64,000 nucleotides of DNA. Origin: Anas platyrhynchos (Eukaryota > Chordata > Aves > Anseriformes > Anatidae). The stretch is from the NCBI RefSeq assembly GCF_047663525.1, contig NC_092602.1, positions 12,707,501 through 12,771,500 of the forward strand. The letters are read 5' to 3'. Below the pieces are notes generated by a model. It ran no database searches. It saw only the letters and a program-made list of their open reading frames with translations, and was not told the DNA's origin. Of this stretch, positions 33,601 through 44,022 are shown one piece after another (position 1 is the stretch's first letter; each line of letters begins with the position of its first letter). Made by a program: the position numbers and the translations under genes.

Positions 33601-34781
33601 AGTATGCTGAGAGGAGCAGCAGATGGAGCAAAACCACGCTGTTGCTGCTAAGGCTGTACCACGAGACCATTCCTGCATGAGCAAGTCTGGGGCACTTTGC
33701 TGCTGCAACAAAGCAGCATGCCACGTGCAAGTGTAACAATCTCACAGCAGTTTTCCTGCTCCTAAATTGCTACATGTCACCCTATTGAGTGCACCAGAAA
33801 AGGGACAATTTACAATGTTTTTGAGTACAAACAACCTTTTCATAAATCCAATAGCTGTCAACACATACAGCAATTTGTTTCATGTAAATACACAGCTCAG
33901 TTCTCCAGGACCTACACATTTTGCAGAACACAGCGAGACCACCTGAGGTCTGACCTAAGGAAAACTCTGCCCAACTGCTTTGAAGTGTGAAGCTTCAATC
34001 TGAAGCTGGTGCACGGGTCGGGAGGGATCATGAGACAGCACATCAAGCGCTGACAGAACTGCAGTGCCCGTGCTTTCAGCCTCAAGAGCCTTGTCTGCAG
34101 CACAGCTTCAGAAAGGCCCGCTGATGCTGTGTGCTGGAAGGCAGGGCAGCGGTCCTGGAACACACCAGATGTCCAGCTGGCAGCTCCCCACGTGCGGCTG
34201 CTACCACAGCCTTCGGCCCCAGGAGCCACGGCACCCGCTTGTTCCCGCCGCAGCTGCTGGGGACGCAGCCCCCAGGCCCCCCCCCCGCTCCTGCCAACCC
34301 CGCGGCTCCCAGGGGCGGCCGGGCGCGGTGCGGTGCTGCCCCCGCACCTGCATGCCGTGGTAGCCTTTCCCCGAGTACGCCATCAGCAGCACGATCTTCC
34401 TCTTGGGCGACTTCTTGCCCTGCTCCTCCTCCTCCTCGCCGCCGCCTCCCTTCAGCCTCTTGCTCTGCCGCCCGTTCTCCTCCGGCCTTCCCGGCCCCTC
34501 GCCGCCGCCGCTCAGCCTCTTGGCAGCCGCTGCCCGCAGCCCCTCGGCCATGCTGGGAGCCACCTGCGGGGAGCAGAGCTCAGGGGGGGGGGCCCGGCCG
34601 CCAGCCCCTGCCCGCCCCGGGGAGCCCCCAGGAGCCCCCGCTGAGGCGCGGGGGGCCCGGGCCCTGCCTCCCCCCCCGCCTCCCTCCCCCCGCGGTCCCC
34701 ACGCACGTTACGCGGCCGGGCCCCGAGCCCGAGGCCCCGGCCCCAGCCCCAGCCCCAGGCCCGCGCCCCCCAGCGCAGCAT
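30675..34781 (-). CDS. PUS1: PUS1, pseudouridylate synthase 1 (complete)
   Basis: PUS1 isomerises uridine to pseudouridine in nuclear and mitochondrial tRNAs (for example positions 27/28) and in some mRNAs and snRNAs. Coding exons: 34707-34781 (leader), 34348-34563, 32925-33062, 32105-32207, 31135-31832 and 30675-30725. The total is 426 codons before TGA, close to human (427). The catalytic motif RCARTDKGVSA, with the nucleophilic Asp, spans the 32925-33062/32105-32207 junction. Other landmarks are [59 protein letters not shown] and [13 protein letters not shown]. The last exon is short and acidic ([16 protein letters not shown]), equivalent to the human LEGSEGDGDTD end. All junctions are GT/AG and in phase. 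Its 3' end abuts the CpG island of the EP400-like gene. Confidence 0.98.
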
Positions 34782-35070
34782 CGCGGCCCGGCCCCGCCGC
34801 TCACCCGCCCGGCGCGGCCCCAGCGGGCCCGGCCGAGCCTTACGGAGGCCGCGCGGGGCCGCACCGAGGCGGCGCCGGGGCCGGGGCCGGGGCCGGGGCT
34901 GCGCGGGGCGGGGCGGCGCCGAGGGGGGGCCGCGGGGCCGGGGGGGGCCCTCAGCGGGCGCTGGGCCCCGCGGCCGAGCCCCTGTGGCGCCTGGCGCCGT
35001 GTGGCCGTGGGGCCGCTCGCACACAGGCTCCGTGCAGCCAGCGCGTGTGGGGAGCGTGAGGGGCTGGGAA
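34180..35070 (-). promoter_or_regulatory. PUS1: CpG-island promoter of PUS1
   Basis: About 0.9 kb of very GC-rich DNA with CCGGGGC-type repeats (34870-34905) covers PUS1 exons 1-2 and upstream sequence. No TATA box is visible. Long open frames on both strands (up to 356 codons on plus) follow base composition and match no family. There is no evidence for a divergent gene, though antisense transcription from such islands is common. Confidence 0.75.
34707..34781 (-). CDS. PUS1: PUS1 first exon: likely mitochondrial leader
   Basis: From the ATG at 34779-34781 this encodes 25 residues starting [13 protein letters not shown], rich in Arg and Trp/Gly, with no acidic residue. The donor after AAC (GTGCGTGG) joins in phase 0 to GTGGCTCCCAGCATGGCC of exon 2. 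This parallels human PUS1, whose mitochondrial isoform begins in a separate upstream exon while a nuclear isoform starts at an ATG in the next exon (here MAEGL at 34549-34551). An alternative donor (CCGC|GTAACG) would break the frame. Confidence 0.65.
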
Positions 35071-37050
35071 TCCAGGCAGGGGGAAAGGCAGAGGAACGAG
35101 CGCGTTCCTGCGATAAGCACTGCCCGTGGGAGCAGAACAGTTTGTGCCTCACAAACCCGCTTGGTGCAGCAGCAGCACTCGCAGCAGTTCAGTCACGGTG
35201 AAACACAACAAAAAGTGGTGGCATCACCGTCATGGGGGTGCTGAGGAAAGGTCGGACGTGGTGCTCTGGACATGGTTTAGTGGGGGACGGCGGTGGTGGG
35301 GACCAGCCAATCCCGAAGGTCTCCCAGCCCTAATGACACTGCTCTATTCTAAACACCTCAGTGAAGCACGGGTCACTCACTAAAGATCAAGGTCGCCCTC
35401 CCAGAGGGGTCCCTGCCGGGCAGTGGTCGCTGTCCCTTCGTGGTGCAGCTGCCACCCGCACCAGCATCGCCCGCTGTTGAGCACAAGCCCCCACGCTTTC
35501 ACTTTCCTGTCAGGTTTTCCTCCCTCCGGCTTTCTCAGGCAATCATTGTGCTCATGTCTCCTCCAACAAGTTTTATCTGCGCTGATGTACTTCATGGGAA
35601 AGCTTAGTACAATAGGCACCCTTATCAGGCACCAGCATGTACCTCCTAAAAAGCCAAATGCACCTGGAAATTGTTTTGTTATGCTGTGAGCTTCAGTGCT
35701 TTATGGGAGGGAGCTACCCAAAGAGGATGCTGCTCCCCTGGCATGGCTGTGAGATTAGCCTAAGAAAGCTCCATTTATTCATTCAGATGGAAAATGGAAT
35801 GGTTGACAATTCCAAGCAGGCCAGATTATCAAACGCAGGCTTGTTATTTCTGCTAATAAGGGGAAGAAATGCAGCACATCCTTTTTTGAACTGACACATC
35901 TGAGTTATTTCAGTAGCGGGACGGGGCAAGGGAAGATTTATCACATGTTCCCAGCTGCACTTTGTTTAGAGAAGTGATAAAAGATAGCCTGTCAAATAGC
36001 AGCACTGCTGCCAATGGAAACAGGAATATAAATGTCTGTATTGCTTAGACCGGGGCGTCTGAATCCCTTTTTGCCTTGCTTCCTTAGGAAGTGAAGCATG
36101 TGCAGTCACGCTGCCTGTCTGTACAACACCGTCTCTTCCTCCTCCCTTCCTGCTGTGATTGCTGAATTTGGCCCATTTCGAGAGAGGGAAGAAGGCCTCA
36201 GCAGATAGGATAAAACAATGGTATGACAGGAGAAACACTTACATGGATGGCCCCATGATGGAAAAAGCTTTGCTATCCCAGCCCTTATCCATTCTAAGGG
36301 CAACAAAGGGGCTTCAAAACAGCACAAACCTTGCTCTGAGCCTGCCAGAGCACACACTGACTCTTTCCCAAGATAAAAATTAGGCAGGTGGAAAGGAGCT
36401 GGAGAAAGTTGTTGGTCCCAGTGTGGAGTTGTAGGACACACACGTGCCTCACTGCTTCACTGTTTATAAAATGACTTGGTTCGTAGTGTGAACCCCATTG
36501 TCAGAAAATATTATGAGTGGTTAATGTCGTCTTCTTGCGCAGTCCCTTCAGTCAGTCTTGCTCAGTCCCTTCCATTCCCAGGCAGATGGGAATCACCTCT
36601 GTGATCTGCCTACCCTGCCATAAATCCCTGCCCTATCCCTGAGCATGTCACAGCCCTGCAGCTGCAGCTGGCCATGAGGAGCACTGCCACGAGCAGTAAG
36701 CAGCACTGGGGATGTCGTCATTTTACTCAGTTAAACGTAATGACAGGAGTCCAGGTGACAACAGGAATCAAAGAGGAGGAGCTTGCTCTGTGCAATTAGC
36801 CAGCTTCTTACAGCCCACCAGTAAAGTGCTCCCTACGGCACCACAGAGAATGACTGACTTGGATTTTCTGAATGATTCGTTTAGCCTTCAGGTTTTGTAG
36901 CAGAGCAGAACTGATGAGCTGCCAGCAACATCAGAGGTCCCAGAAGAGGTTGGGACCATGCTGCAGCACCTATCAAAGGAGCATGCTTCTTGCAAGGAGT
37001 TTGCAGTCTAAATCCTCCAAATGAAGGATTATTGTCCTGTTTTCATTGGT

Positions 37051-37161
37051 TTTTATTTTATTTTATTTTATTTTATTTTATTTTATTTTATTTTATTTTA
37101 TTTTATTTTATTTTATTTTATTTTATTTTATTTTATTTTATTTTATTTTATTATTTTATTT
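37051..37161. repeat. (TTTTA)n pentanucleotide array
   Basis: About 20 perfect TTTTA units followed by a slightly degenerate end (TTATTTTATT). It is intergenic. The Phe/Tyr/Ile/Leu-rich open frames through it are trivial products of the repeat. Its near-perfect purity suggests recent expansion and probable length polymorphism. Confidence 0.97.
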
Positions 37162-37806
37162 CCAAACAGTAGATAACAAAGGCAAGGAGAAATTAAGTGA
37201 CTTGCCAGAGCTGCCACTGTACATCACTTCTGTGGGAATCTGCACTGTGAAGCCAGTACCTCGGGGATGTACATCTTGAGTGAAAAGGCAGCAGAGCCAA
37301 GGCTGCAGTTGCTGGTGTAGTGCAGAAGGTCCAATTGCAGATCACTGCGTGAGGTCTGCAAAGCCAGTGCACTTGCTTGGATTTAATTTGCATCACACTT
37401 ACCCAGCGTCTTCAGGAATTTGCCTAATCTTCAAGAATTAAATTATCAGGGGTTTCCTTCCTCTTGCAGCCGTACCCAGGGTTAAATTGGAATAGGCACA
37501 AACAATTCATGAAACTCCCTGCTGTGTGTGTGAGGAGCAGAACATGTCATACATGTTTAATAGGACTGGTGAAATTAAAGTACGCTTGGCCTTAAGTGAG
37601 AGTGCTTCCATCAAGTTTACTCAGCAGTGAAATCATCCTCATAAAACATTTCCAGATATACAAGTGACCCTGGGGACTGCAGCCCGTAGTTCCAGGAATG
37701 GGCCATCCTTGAAGTTTCAGGACAAGCACACCTGCTGCTGCAGAACTGGTGGCTGAGCTCTAGCTCTAACAGGTGATTTAATACCTTCGTGCCGTGCTCT
37801 GATGAA

Positions 37807-38460
37807 TCACCCCAATATCATCTTTACAAGAAGAGCAACATTAACACCCCCACAAACTACCACTGCAGCTCCAATACCCAACCCCTGGCCCAGCATAGTC
37901 CGTGCAATGCCTGCCCCGACAGAGCGGTCCTGTAGTGCCATCTCTGGCAAAGCCCCCGTGCCTTGCCTGTGGGGTGCCCAAATGCCCCCCTGCCCAGTAA
38001 CAGTGTGGGCCAGAGCACAAAGGCTGCCCACCACTGGGAGAGTGAAACCTCTGGGGTGCAACCCCGCATTTGTGCTTCCTCCACCAGACCCCCTCACTCT
38101 ACCACAGGCCCCTTCTGGCTTGGAAGCGACGTGACTGCCTGAAACGAGCCCTGAACTGGGAGAAGCGTGGCAACAATTCATCCGCGGTGGCGTTGTGACT
38201 ACCTGCAGCAGGAGTCCCAGCAGGCCTGCAGTTCCCCACCAGAGCGCGTTACTGATCCTGCTGCCAACATTAACAGGCGCACCAGGCTCTGAGAAGCTGA
38301 AGGCAGGACCCCCACGTGCTGTAGGCCCGCAGGGTGCTGGGGGTGCAGAACAGGCCCGGCAGCAGCACCCTGACTGCTGGCAGCAGAGCTCCGGGCCCGT
38401 GCTGCCCACACAGACATCGGGGTGGAACCGGTGTAAGGCCGTGGGTGCTGGGACCAGCAC
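37807..38460 (-). other. Uncharacterised 217-codon open frame, probably not a gene
   Basis: An open minus-strand frame from ATG at 38460 to a stop at 37807, in a GC-rich intergenic block. The first half is Cys/Pro/Ala-rich with no domain. The last ~44 residues, from an internal Met, form a Gly/Ala/Val-rich hydrophobic segment (GQGLGIGAAVVVCGGVNVAL) that could span a membrane. An ATTAAA lies roughly 25 nt past the stop. I recognise no homologue, and base composition alone could give such a frame. Confidence 0.15.
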
Positions 38461-40920
38461 CGGGGGAGCTCTGACAGCACTTGGGTGCTAGCGGGGGTTC
38501 ACGTCAGAAAGCCATTTGGCAACTCGGCCACCTCTGTCCACAGTAAGGAAAGAAGCCCACATTTGACTTTATTTTCTTAAGCTTATTCTAAGAGCTGTAT
38601 TATTTAATGCATTTTCCGAGAGCATCCTGCCAGATTTCAGCTCCCAGGAGGAGTGGTTTGACTCCATTGTCCCTAAAAATGCTGTTTTTAGAACAGAAAC
38701 GTGCCAGGGACATTTGTATCCCTGCCCTACGTGCAGTTGCTCAGCCAGGGAATGGCACCTATCCTCAGCGCTGCATTTATGGGCACAGATTAAGAGAGGC
38801 CTTTAAAATCCTCCTGCAGGGATTTGTCAGCAGGGCATTAACTCCAGCTGAATGAGTTAACTCCTCCCATGGAATAGTTTTTAAAGGACAGGGCTTGGTA
38901 ACAAAAAGTGGGGTACTTGATCTTTTTATCACCTTGGTGTGAAGCACGCCCACCCATTTGTACTTCCTTGATGTCACCAGGCTACGTCTGATCTCTGGGA
39001 GCTGAATGAGCAGGTTTTTGCTGACGTACTTGCAGCAACTAAATATAAAACATGGGAACAAAGCCAAACACACTGGAAGAATCGCTTGGGTTTGGTTTTC
39101 TCCTAGAATCAACAGCAATGCAACGTCACCATAAACATCTTGAAAGTTGTGCAATTTTTACTGGTGATTTTAAGCTGCTCAGGCCTGGTGGTTTGGAGCT
39201 TTTAGAAGAGACTTTATTTCTGTTCAGCCTTCCAGCCAGCTCTAGCCTCCTTTGTTGCTGCCCATGAAAGAGCCCTGTGGATCCAGCTGGGTGTTTTCTC
39301 TCCACATGTGGCATGTGGCACACACTGCCCGCCTTTCATCTGGCTGTAGGTTTTCCACATGAACCCTTAAACTTCCTCACAGACAGCTCCAACCCTTTAG
39401 CTCAGCATCTGAAACACATTTATTTATGTGTTCTTTAGCCCAGCCCCATGCCACAGGGAACAAACATGATGTACGATGTCCTCCCCCAAAGGGTGCTGTT
39501 CACGTTAAAAGCAACACAAAAATGCCAGCGTGCCAAGCTCCAAACGCTACACACCATCAGCAGTTGTGTTTATTCCATTGTGAGCAGCTTCCCGAGGTCC
39601 TGCCCAGGTTGTAGCACGGGGTTGTAGCACGCTGTGCCCCACGACACGCAGCTGTCCCCACGAGCGAGGCAGTGTTAGTGGCAGCGCACCCGGGCACGGC
39701 CTCCCCAGCAGGACCGTTCTCACGGAAGGACCGTGTGCTACCCCGTTCCCTTGGTGGGAAAGGCAGGGACAGGAAACAGAAGATATAAATAGGGCTGAGG
39801 AAGAAATAAAAACAGTTCCAGCTCAGGGTAAACTAAGATTTTGAAATAGGAACTTTTCTTACAGAAATACAATACAGCCCAGTGACCGCATGGGGTGATG
39901 CCGAGTCAGACAGGCTGGCAGGCACAACTCTCCCCAGGGATGCTCACGGCCAACAATAACACGCGTGGCACAGCAAGCTGAGTTTTGGGAAATGTTTGAT
40001 GGCATTACAGTATGAGGCTCCTGAGAGATCACACCTCTGTTGCTTAGTTTCTGTCAAAGTGGAAGGACTGGAATAATTCACATCCCAGATGCAGAGCTTT
40101 GCTTTTCATCCTAAATATTCTGCTTCAGAGAAGACACTACAACTACCAGCCCTGCACCAAAAGCCAGGATCAAGGTTGACAGCAACCTGACTGCGGTGCT
40201 GAAGGGCTGCTCATGTCTACCTGTCAGGGATAAGGATGAATTGAGCACTCAGTGCAGTGCCTCCTACACGCAGGTTTCACATAAGGCTCCATGCTGCTCA
40301 CAGGGCATCCTTCTCTCAGCCCACAGCTGCACATTCAGAGAAGATGCCTGCACTGCTCTGGCTGCTCCCTACTGCCCAGGGAGCCACACAGTCCAACCCC
40401 TGCCTTGAAAGCACATCTGAAGTCTCCTCAAGCTTCTTTATGGTGTTCCTTGCTACCATTACCCAACCACTTCCCATGCCTCAGACAGCCCTTCAGCAGT
40501 GCTGGACTGCACAGAGATAAAGAGCTGCAGCGGGTTGATCTTGCAAATCTTGAAACATGGACGAAGCTTCATGCATCAGCCTAATCGGATGGGAAGGGGT
40601 CTGCCATCAGCTCCTTATACATGTAGCTTCTATCAGCAGCAGCAAGAGAACACAGCCAGATAAGGACAGATGTACCAGTGATTACAGCCCCAGATAAGAA
40701 ATGGGGTTCATTTTTCTTAACTTCAAAGGCTGTCTGTAGCTTTAGGCAACATAGCTTTTTTTGTCCCAAGCTTCACCATCTTTGAAAAGAAGGTAACAGC
40801 ACTTCTTCACCTCAAAGTCACGGCTGGTAGAACCAAACACATGAAATACAATCCTCAGATCCTGCGCTAACTGCATTATGTAAGTACTGAAATCAGGCCA
40901 CTAACAATTTCAAAACATTT

Positions 40921-40926
40921 TTTATT
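40921..40926 (-). terminator. ULK1: Distal polyadenylation signal of ULK1
   Basis: AATAAA on the minus strand (TTTATT at 40921-40926), the most distal of several hexamers; others lie in the T-rich stretches near 41220 and 41387-41397. Using it gives a 3' UTR of about 3.1 kb from the stop at 44023. Confidence 0.5.
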
Positions 40927-41436
40927 TCTTAAATTGGTGTTGTACAATTTAAAGCCAAAAAAAAGTCACACAAAACACAAATAAAAAATGTTGACAAAGT
41001 ATCAAGCATTACCTTATAAAGAACATCATCATACGCTCTCACAAACCTGAAGATACATGTTATTAGACTGAGGTTTCTTGAAATCTATTAAGACGCTACA
41101 CACAAACGCTGCAACAGTAACAAAGCCATGACAATAGCAAGTGGACTATGCTAGCAACTTCAACAATGGTTGGGGATTTTTTGTGTATTGTTTTCTTTTT
41201 TTGTTGCCTTTTTTTTTTTTTTATTTTGCATTCCTTATTGTCTACAAAGCAATAAATATTTTTCACCAAAAAATTGGTTTCACGCTACATGCAATTAGAT
41301 AAAAAATAAAGTCACCAAAGTGATGGCAAAATAAATCACCTGATTTTTTTTCTTTCTCCTTTTTCTTTTTTTTTTTTGTTTTCTTTTTATTTTATTTTTT
41401 TTAATTCAAGCACAGTGGCTAAGTTTCAAGTATCGA

Positions 41437-41544
41437 GAGAAAACATATATACACGTTTGTGTTTGTGTGCATATATATACATACACACACATACACACAC
41501 ATACTTGTATGTATATATACAAACACATACATATATATATTGGT
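41437..41544. repeat. Mixed TA/CA dinucleotide repeat in the ULK1 3' UTR
   Basis: An interrupted alternation of ATATAT and ACACAC with GTGT at the left end. The neighbouring 41340-41405 is nearly pure T with scattered A and C. In the ULK1 transcript these become U/G- and A-rich 3' UTR segments. Open frames of Tyr/Ile/Cys/Val through it reflect the repeat. Confidence 0.85.
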
Positions 41545-44022
41545 TGTAGGTCTGTAAACCACAATATTTTGGAGCAATATATACTTGTGTACATTGAATG
41601 TGGACAATTTTGATACATTCAAGTAATTAAGTACAGCTGGAAGGTTAGTGCTGAGCTTGCCACGTACAAGGATCGTTAAACCTGCGGCACAAACGTGGGT
41701 CCTGGGCTGCGCTTCTCCTGGGCAGGAAGCTTTCAGCGTACGCTCGTGGGATTGCCGGGAGGGTTCAGGGCAGTAGCAGGTGTCTGTATTGCAGAGTCAG
41801 TCCTGGCTCAGTGCTTTTGTGCTGCATCCCAGTGCACTCACCTGCGGCATACCCTTTGCAGAACTGGTAAAATCCTTTCAGAAGCAGTCTGGGTCTCTTC
41901 AGCATTTCTTGCCACAGGCTGGGGGGTTGTTTCTTTGCTGTTATTTTCTTTTTTTCCTCCAGGCACAAGCATAAACAGCCACAGAAGCAGCAGGCTGTGA
42001 ATGTACGATGTAACAGAGGCCCAATACTGAAGCATTTGTGTAAGCTACGCTTAAAACTTCCCTAGTAGGGGGAATCAAAAATTTTTTTTAATTTCCTTAT
42101 TGGCATTTCTGCTCTGCTATCAGAAGTATCCATGTTGCCAAAGACGATGCCAGCTCAAGCCAACTAAGTTGCTCCTGAAACCCTTGTAAAGTATCACACT
42201 GAACGTGCCAATGTTGAGAGAAAAAGCAGTGAGGATTTAACCACCATGTGCAAATTATTATTAAATCCCCAAAAACAAAGCCTGAGGTTTCAAGTTGCTT
42301 TCAAAGATACTTTTCTGCCCAGCACTAACGAAATACTGCCATGACTCTGATAAATTAAGACACACACTTGCGCACGCAGACAGACAGAAAGGCAGCCAGC
42401 TATCCTCTCACGCACATGCTCACAGCATCCGAAGCCTCAACCAGAACTCGAGCCACTCGTACCCGCAGTCTCATTTGGCTACAGAGTCTCCTTAAAAGAA
42501 ATGCTGAACATAAAACCGAACACTACAAGATTTCTTTATAAAAAATGTAAGCAGCAAATAAAACTTTTTTTTAAAAATGCATTTCCAATTGTAAGTGTGT
42601 AGGATCTTAACGCCTGTTCTTGAGCTCTTAAAAAGCATGGAGCTGTATATTGACTGTCCTTTAAAGAACATTTAAATAAAAAAAAAGAAGAAAAGAAAAC
42701 TATCTTGGTACTGCCAGACTGCAAGTCAGCTTTGCCTGGTGTGGAGGAGGAAGAGCACAGACTCCGCAGTGCTTTTTGCCTCACACTCACAAGATACAGT
42801 ACAGTTAAATACGTACAGTTACACACAAACCAGATATATCAATATATATTCACCCTTAGGAATACATATTAATATATGCACACACGTAGTGCAATAAAAC
42901 AACCAGGAAACAAGGGAAGGAATAAAAAGAACAGCATTCCTAACAGTCGTGATGTTCCTGGGTTGTTGTGTGATGCAAAGTCAACTTCTCAAAGTTCCCA
43001 TAGTGTGTAAAGTGCTCCTTTGATTCACAAAGCTAGTGTTTTCAGTTTCAGGGGAGGGTGAGGGATACGGGAAAGGGCTGATCTAGCCAACAGCTGAAAG
43101 CAGGACAGCGCTAGTGCTTCCTCGTGGTAGATATGTACTGACAGGCTGAACCGAACAGCCAGGAGTCTTTAATGCTGATCCCAGGGAGCACAGGGACCAA
43201 GAGAGGAACGGATTCGTTTTGGCTTAGACATACAGGAACATTGTGTTTTCCGTCATCTTCCTGTTCTCCAGGCAGAGGCTCCTTCCCCGTGCCATGTGCC
43301 CGTCTGCAAACAGAGGCAGTCCGCGTGACAGCCACGGGAGGTGCAGACTTCCCCAGTGGCAGCACGCTCTCAGCCTTGCTCAGTAAGTCTGTAGAAGGTG
43401 GCAGCAACTTCAGCACGGCTCAGGCAAAGTAGAGCAGATTCCCTCCTCTCGGCCATTCAGCAAGCACTCCAAGGCAGAAATGAGTATGAGAAAGGACAAA
43501 GGAGAAAAAGGCAGGGAGCCTCGGGTTGCCAGGAAGCTCGAAGGTGCCTGGCTATCAGCTGGGGTAGGGGAAAGTACACAAACTGGCCTTGATTTCTGAA
43601 TGACATCCTCCAGCATGAACTGAAGCCAGCAGTTTCAGCACATCCATTGCCTGCAATGGAGACAGCACGGAATACCCTGTTCTGAAGCAAGAGGACAGGC
43701 AGCAGTCTTTATCCTTCAAAGTGCTGGGAAGAAGCAGACTTCTATCCTTCATCCCTGCTGCCAAGGAGGGAAACCTTTCCACATCAGCTACGTCTTCGCC
43801 CAACCTCTGGGCAGGGAAGTATTTGTGCTTGCTGCAGTCACACCTCCCCACAGAAGAACTTAAGTCTGTGGAACAACTTCCCAAAACAGCAAAATACAGA
43901 ACATCGAGCAATTCATCCTCCAGGTATCCTACTGCCAAAATTGATTCCTGCCACAGCAGCAGGCCGTCAGAAACAAAAGTGATCAGCTGGGATGAGGTGT
44001 GTGGAGAAGAACACAACTGAAA

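Larger units (their letters stand above)
35071..40900. other. Intergenic region between PUS1 and ULK1
   Basis: About 5.8 kb separating the PUS1 promoter from the ULK1 3' end. It holds the (TTTTA)n array at 37051-37161 and a GC-rich block at about 37.8-38.5 kb with a long minus-strand open frame (listed separately). I recognise no exon, tRNA or transposon. No CR1-type LINE tail was recognised by eye. Confidence 0.6.
40900..44022 (-). other. ULK1: ULK1 3' UTR
   Basis: Sequence between the ULK1 TGA and the distal AATAAA. It includes T-rich tracts, the TA/CA repeat and several poly(A) signals, so alternative 3' ends are likely. A 153-codon minus-strand frame at 43555-44016 and others lie in this UTR and lack domains. 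Confidence 0.65.

Noticed and set aside
34131-35201. 356-codon plus-strand open frame antisense to PUS1 exons 1-2
   Set aside because: Pro/Ala/Arg-rich and set by GC content of the CpG island. It overlaps the well-supported PUS1 exons and has no domain or supporting splice sites.
43555-44016. 153-codon minus-strand frame just after the ULK1 stop
   Set aside because: It lies in the 3' UTR, is in no phase continuing ULK1, and has no recognisable domain.
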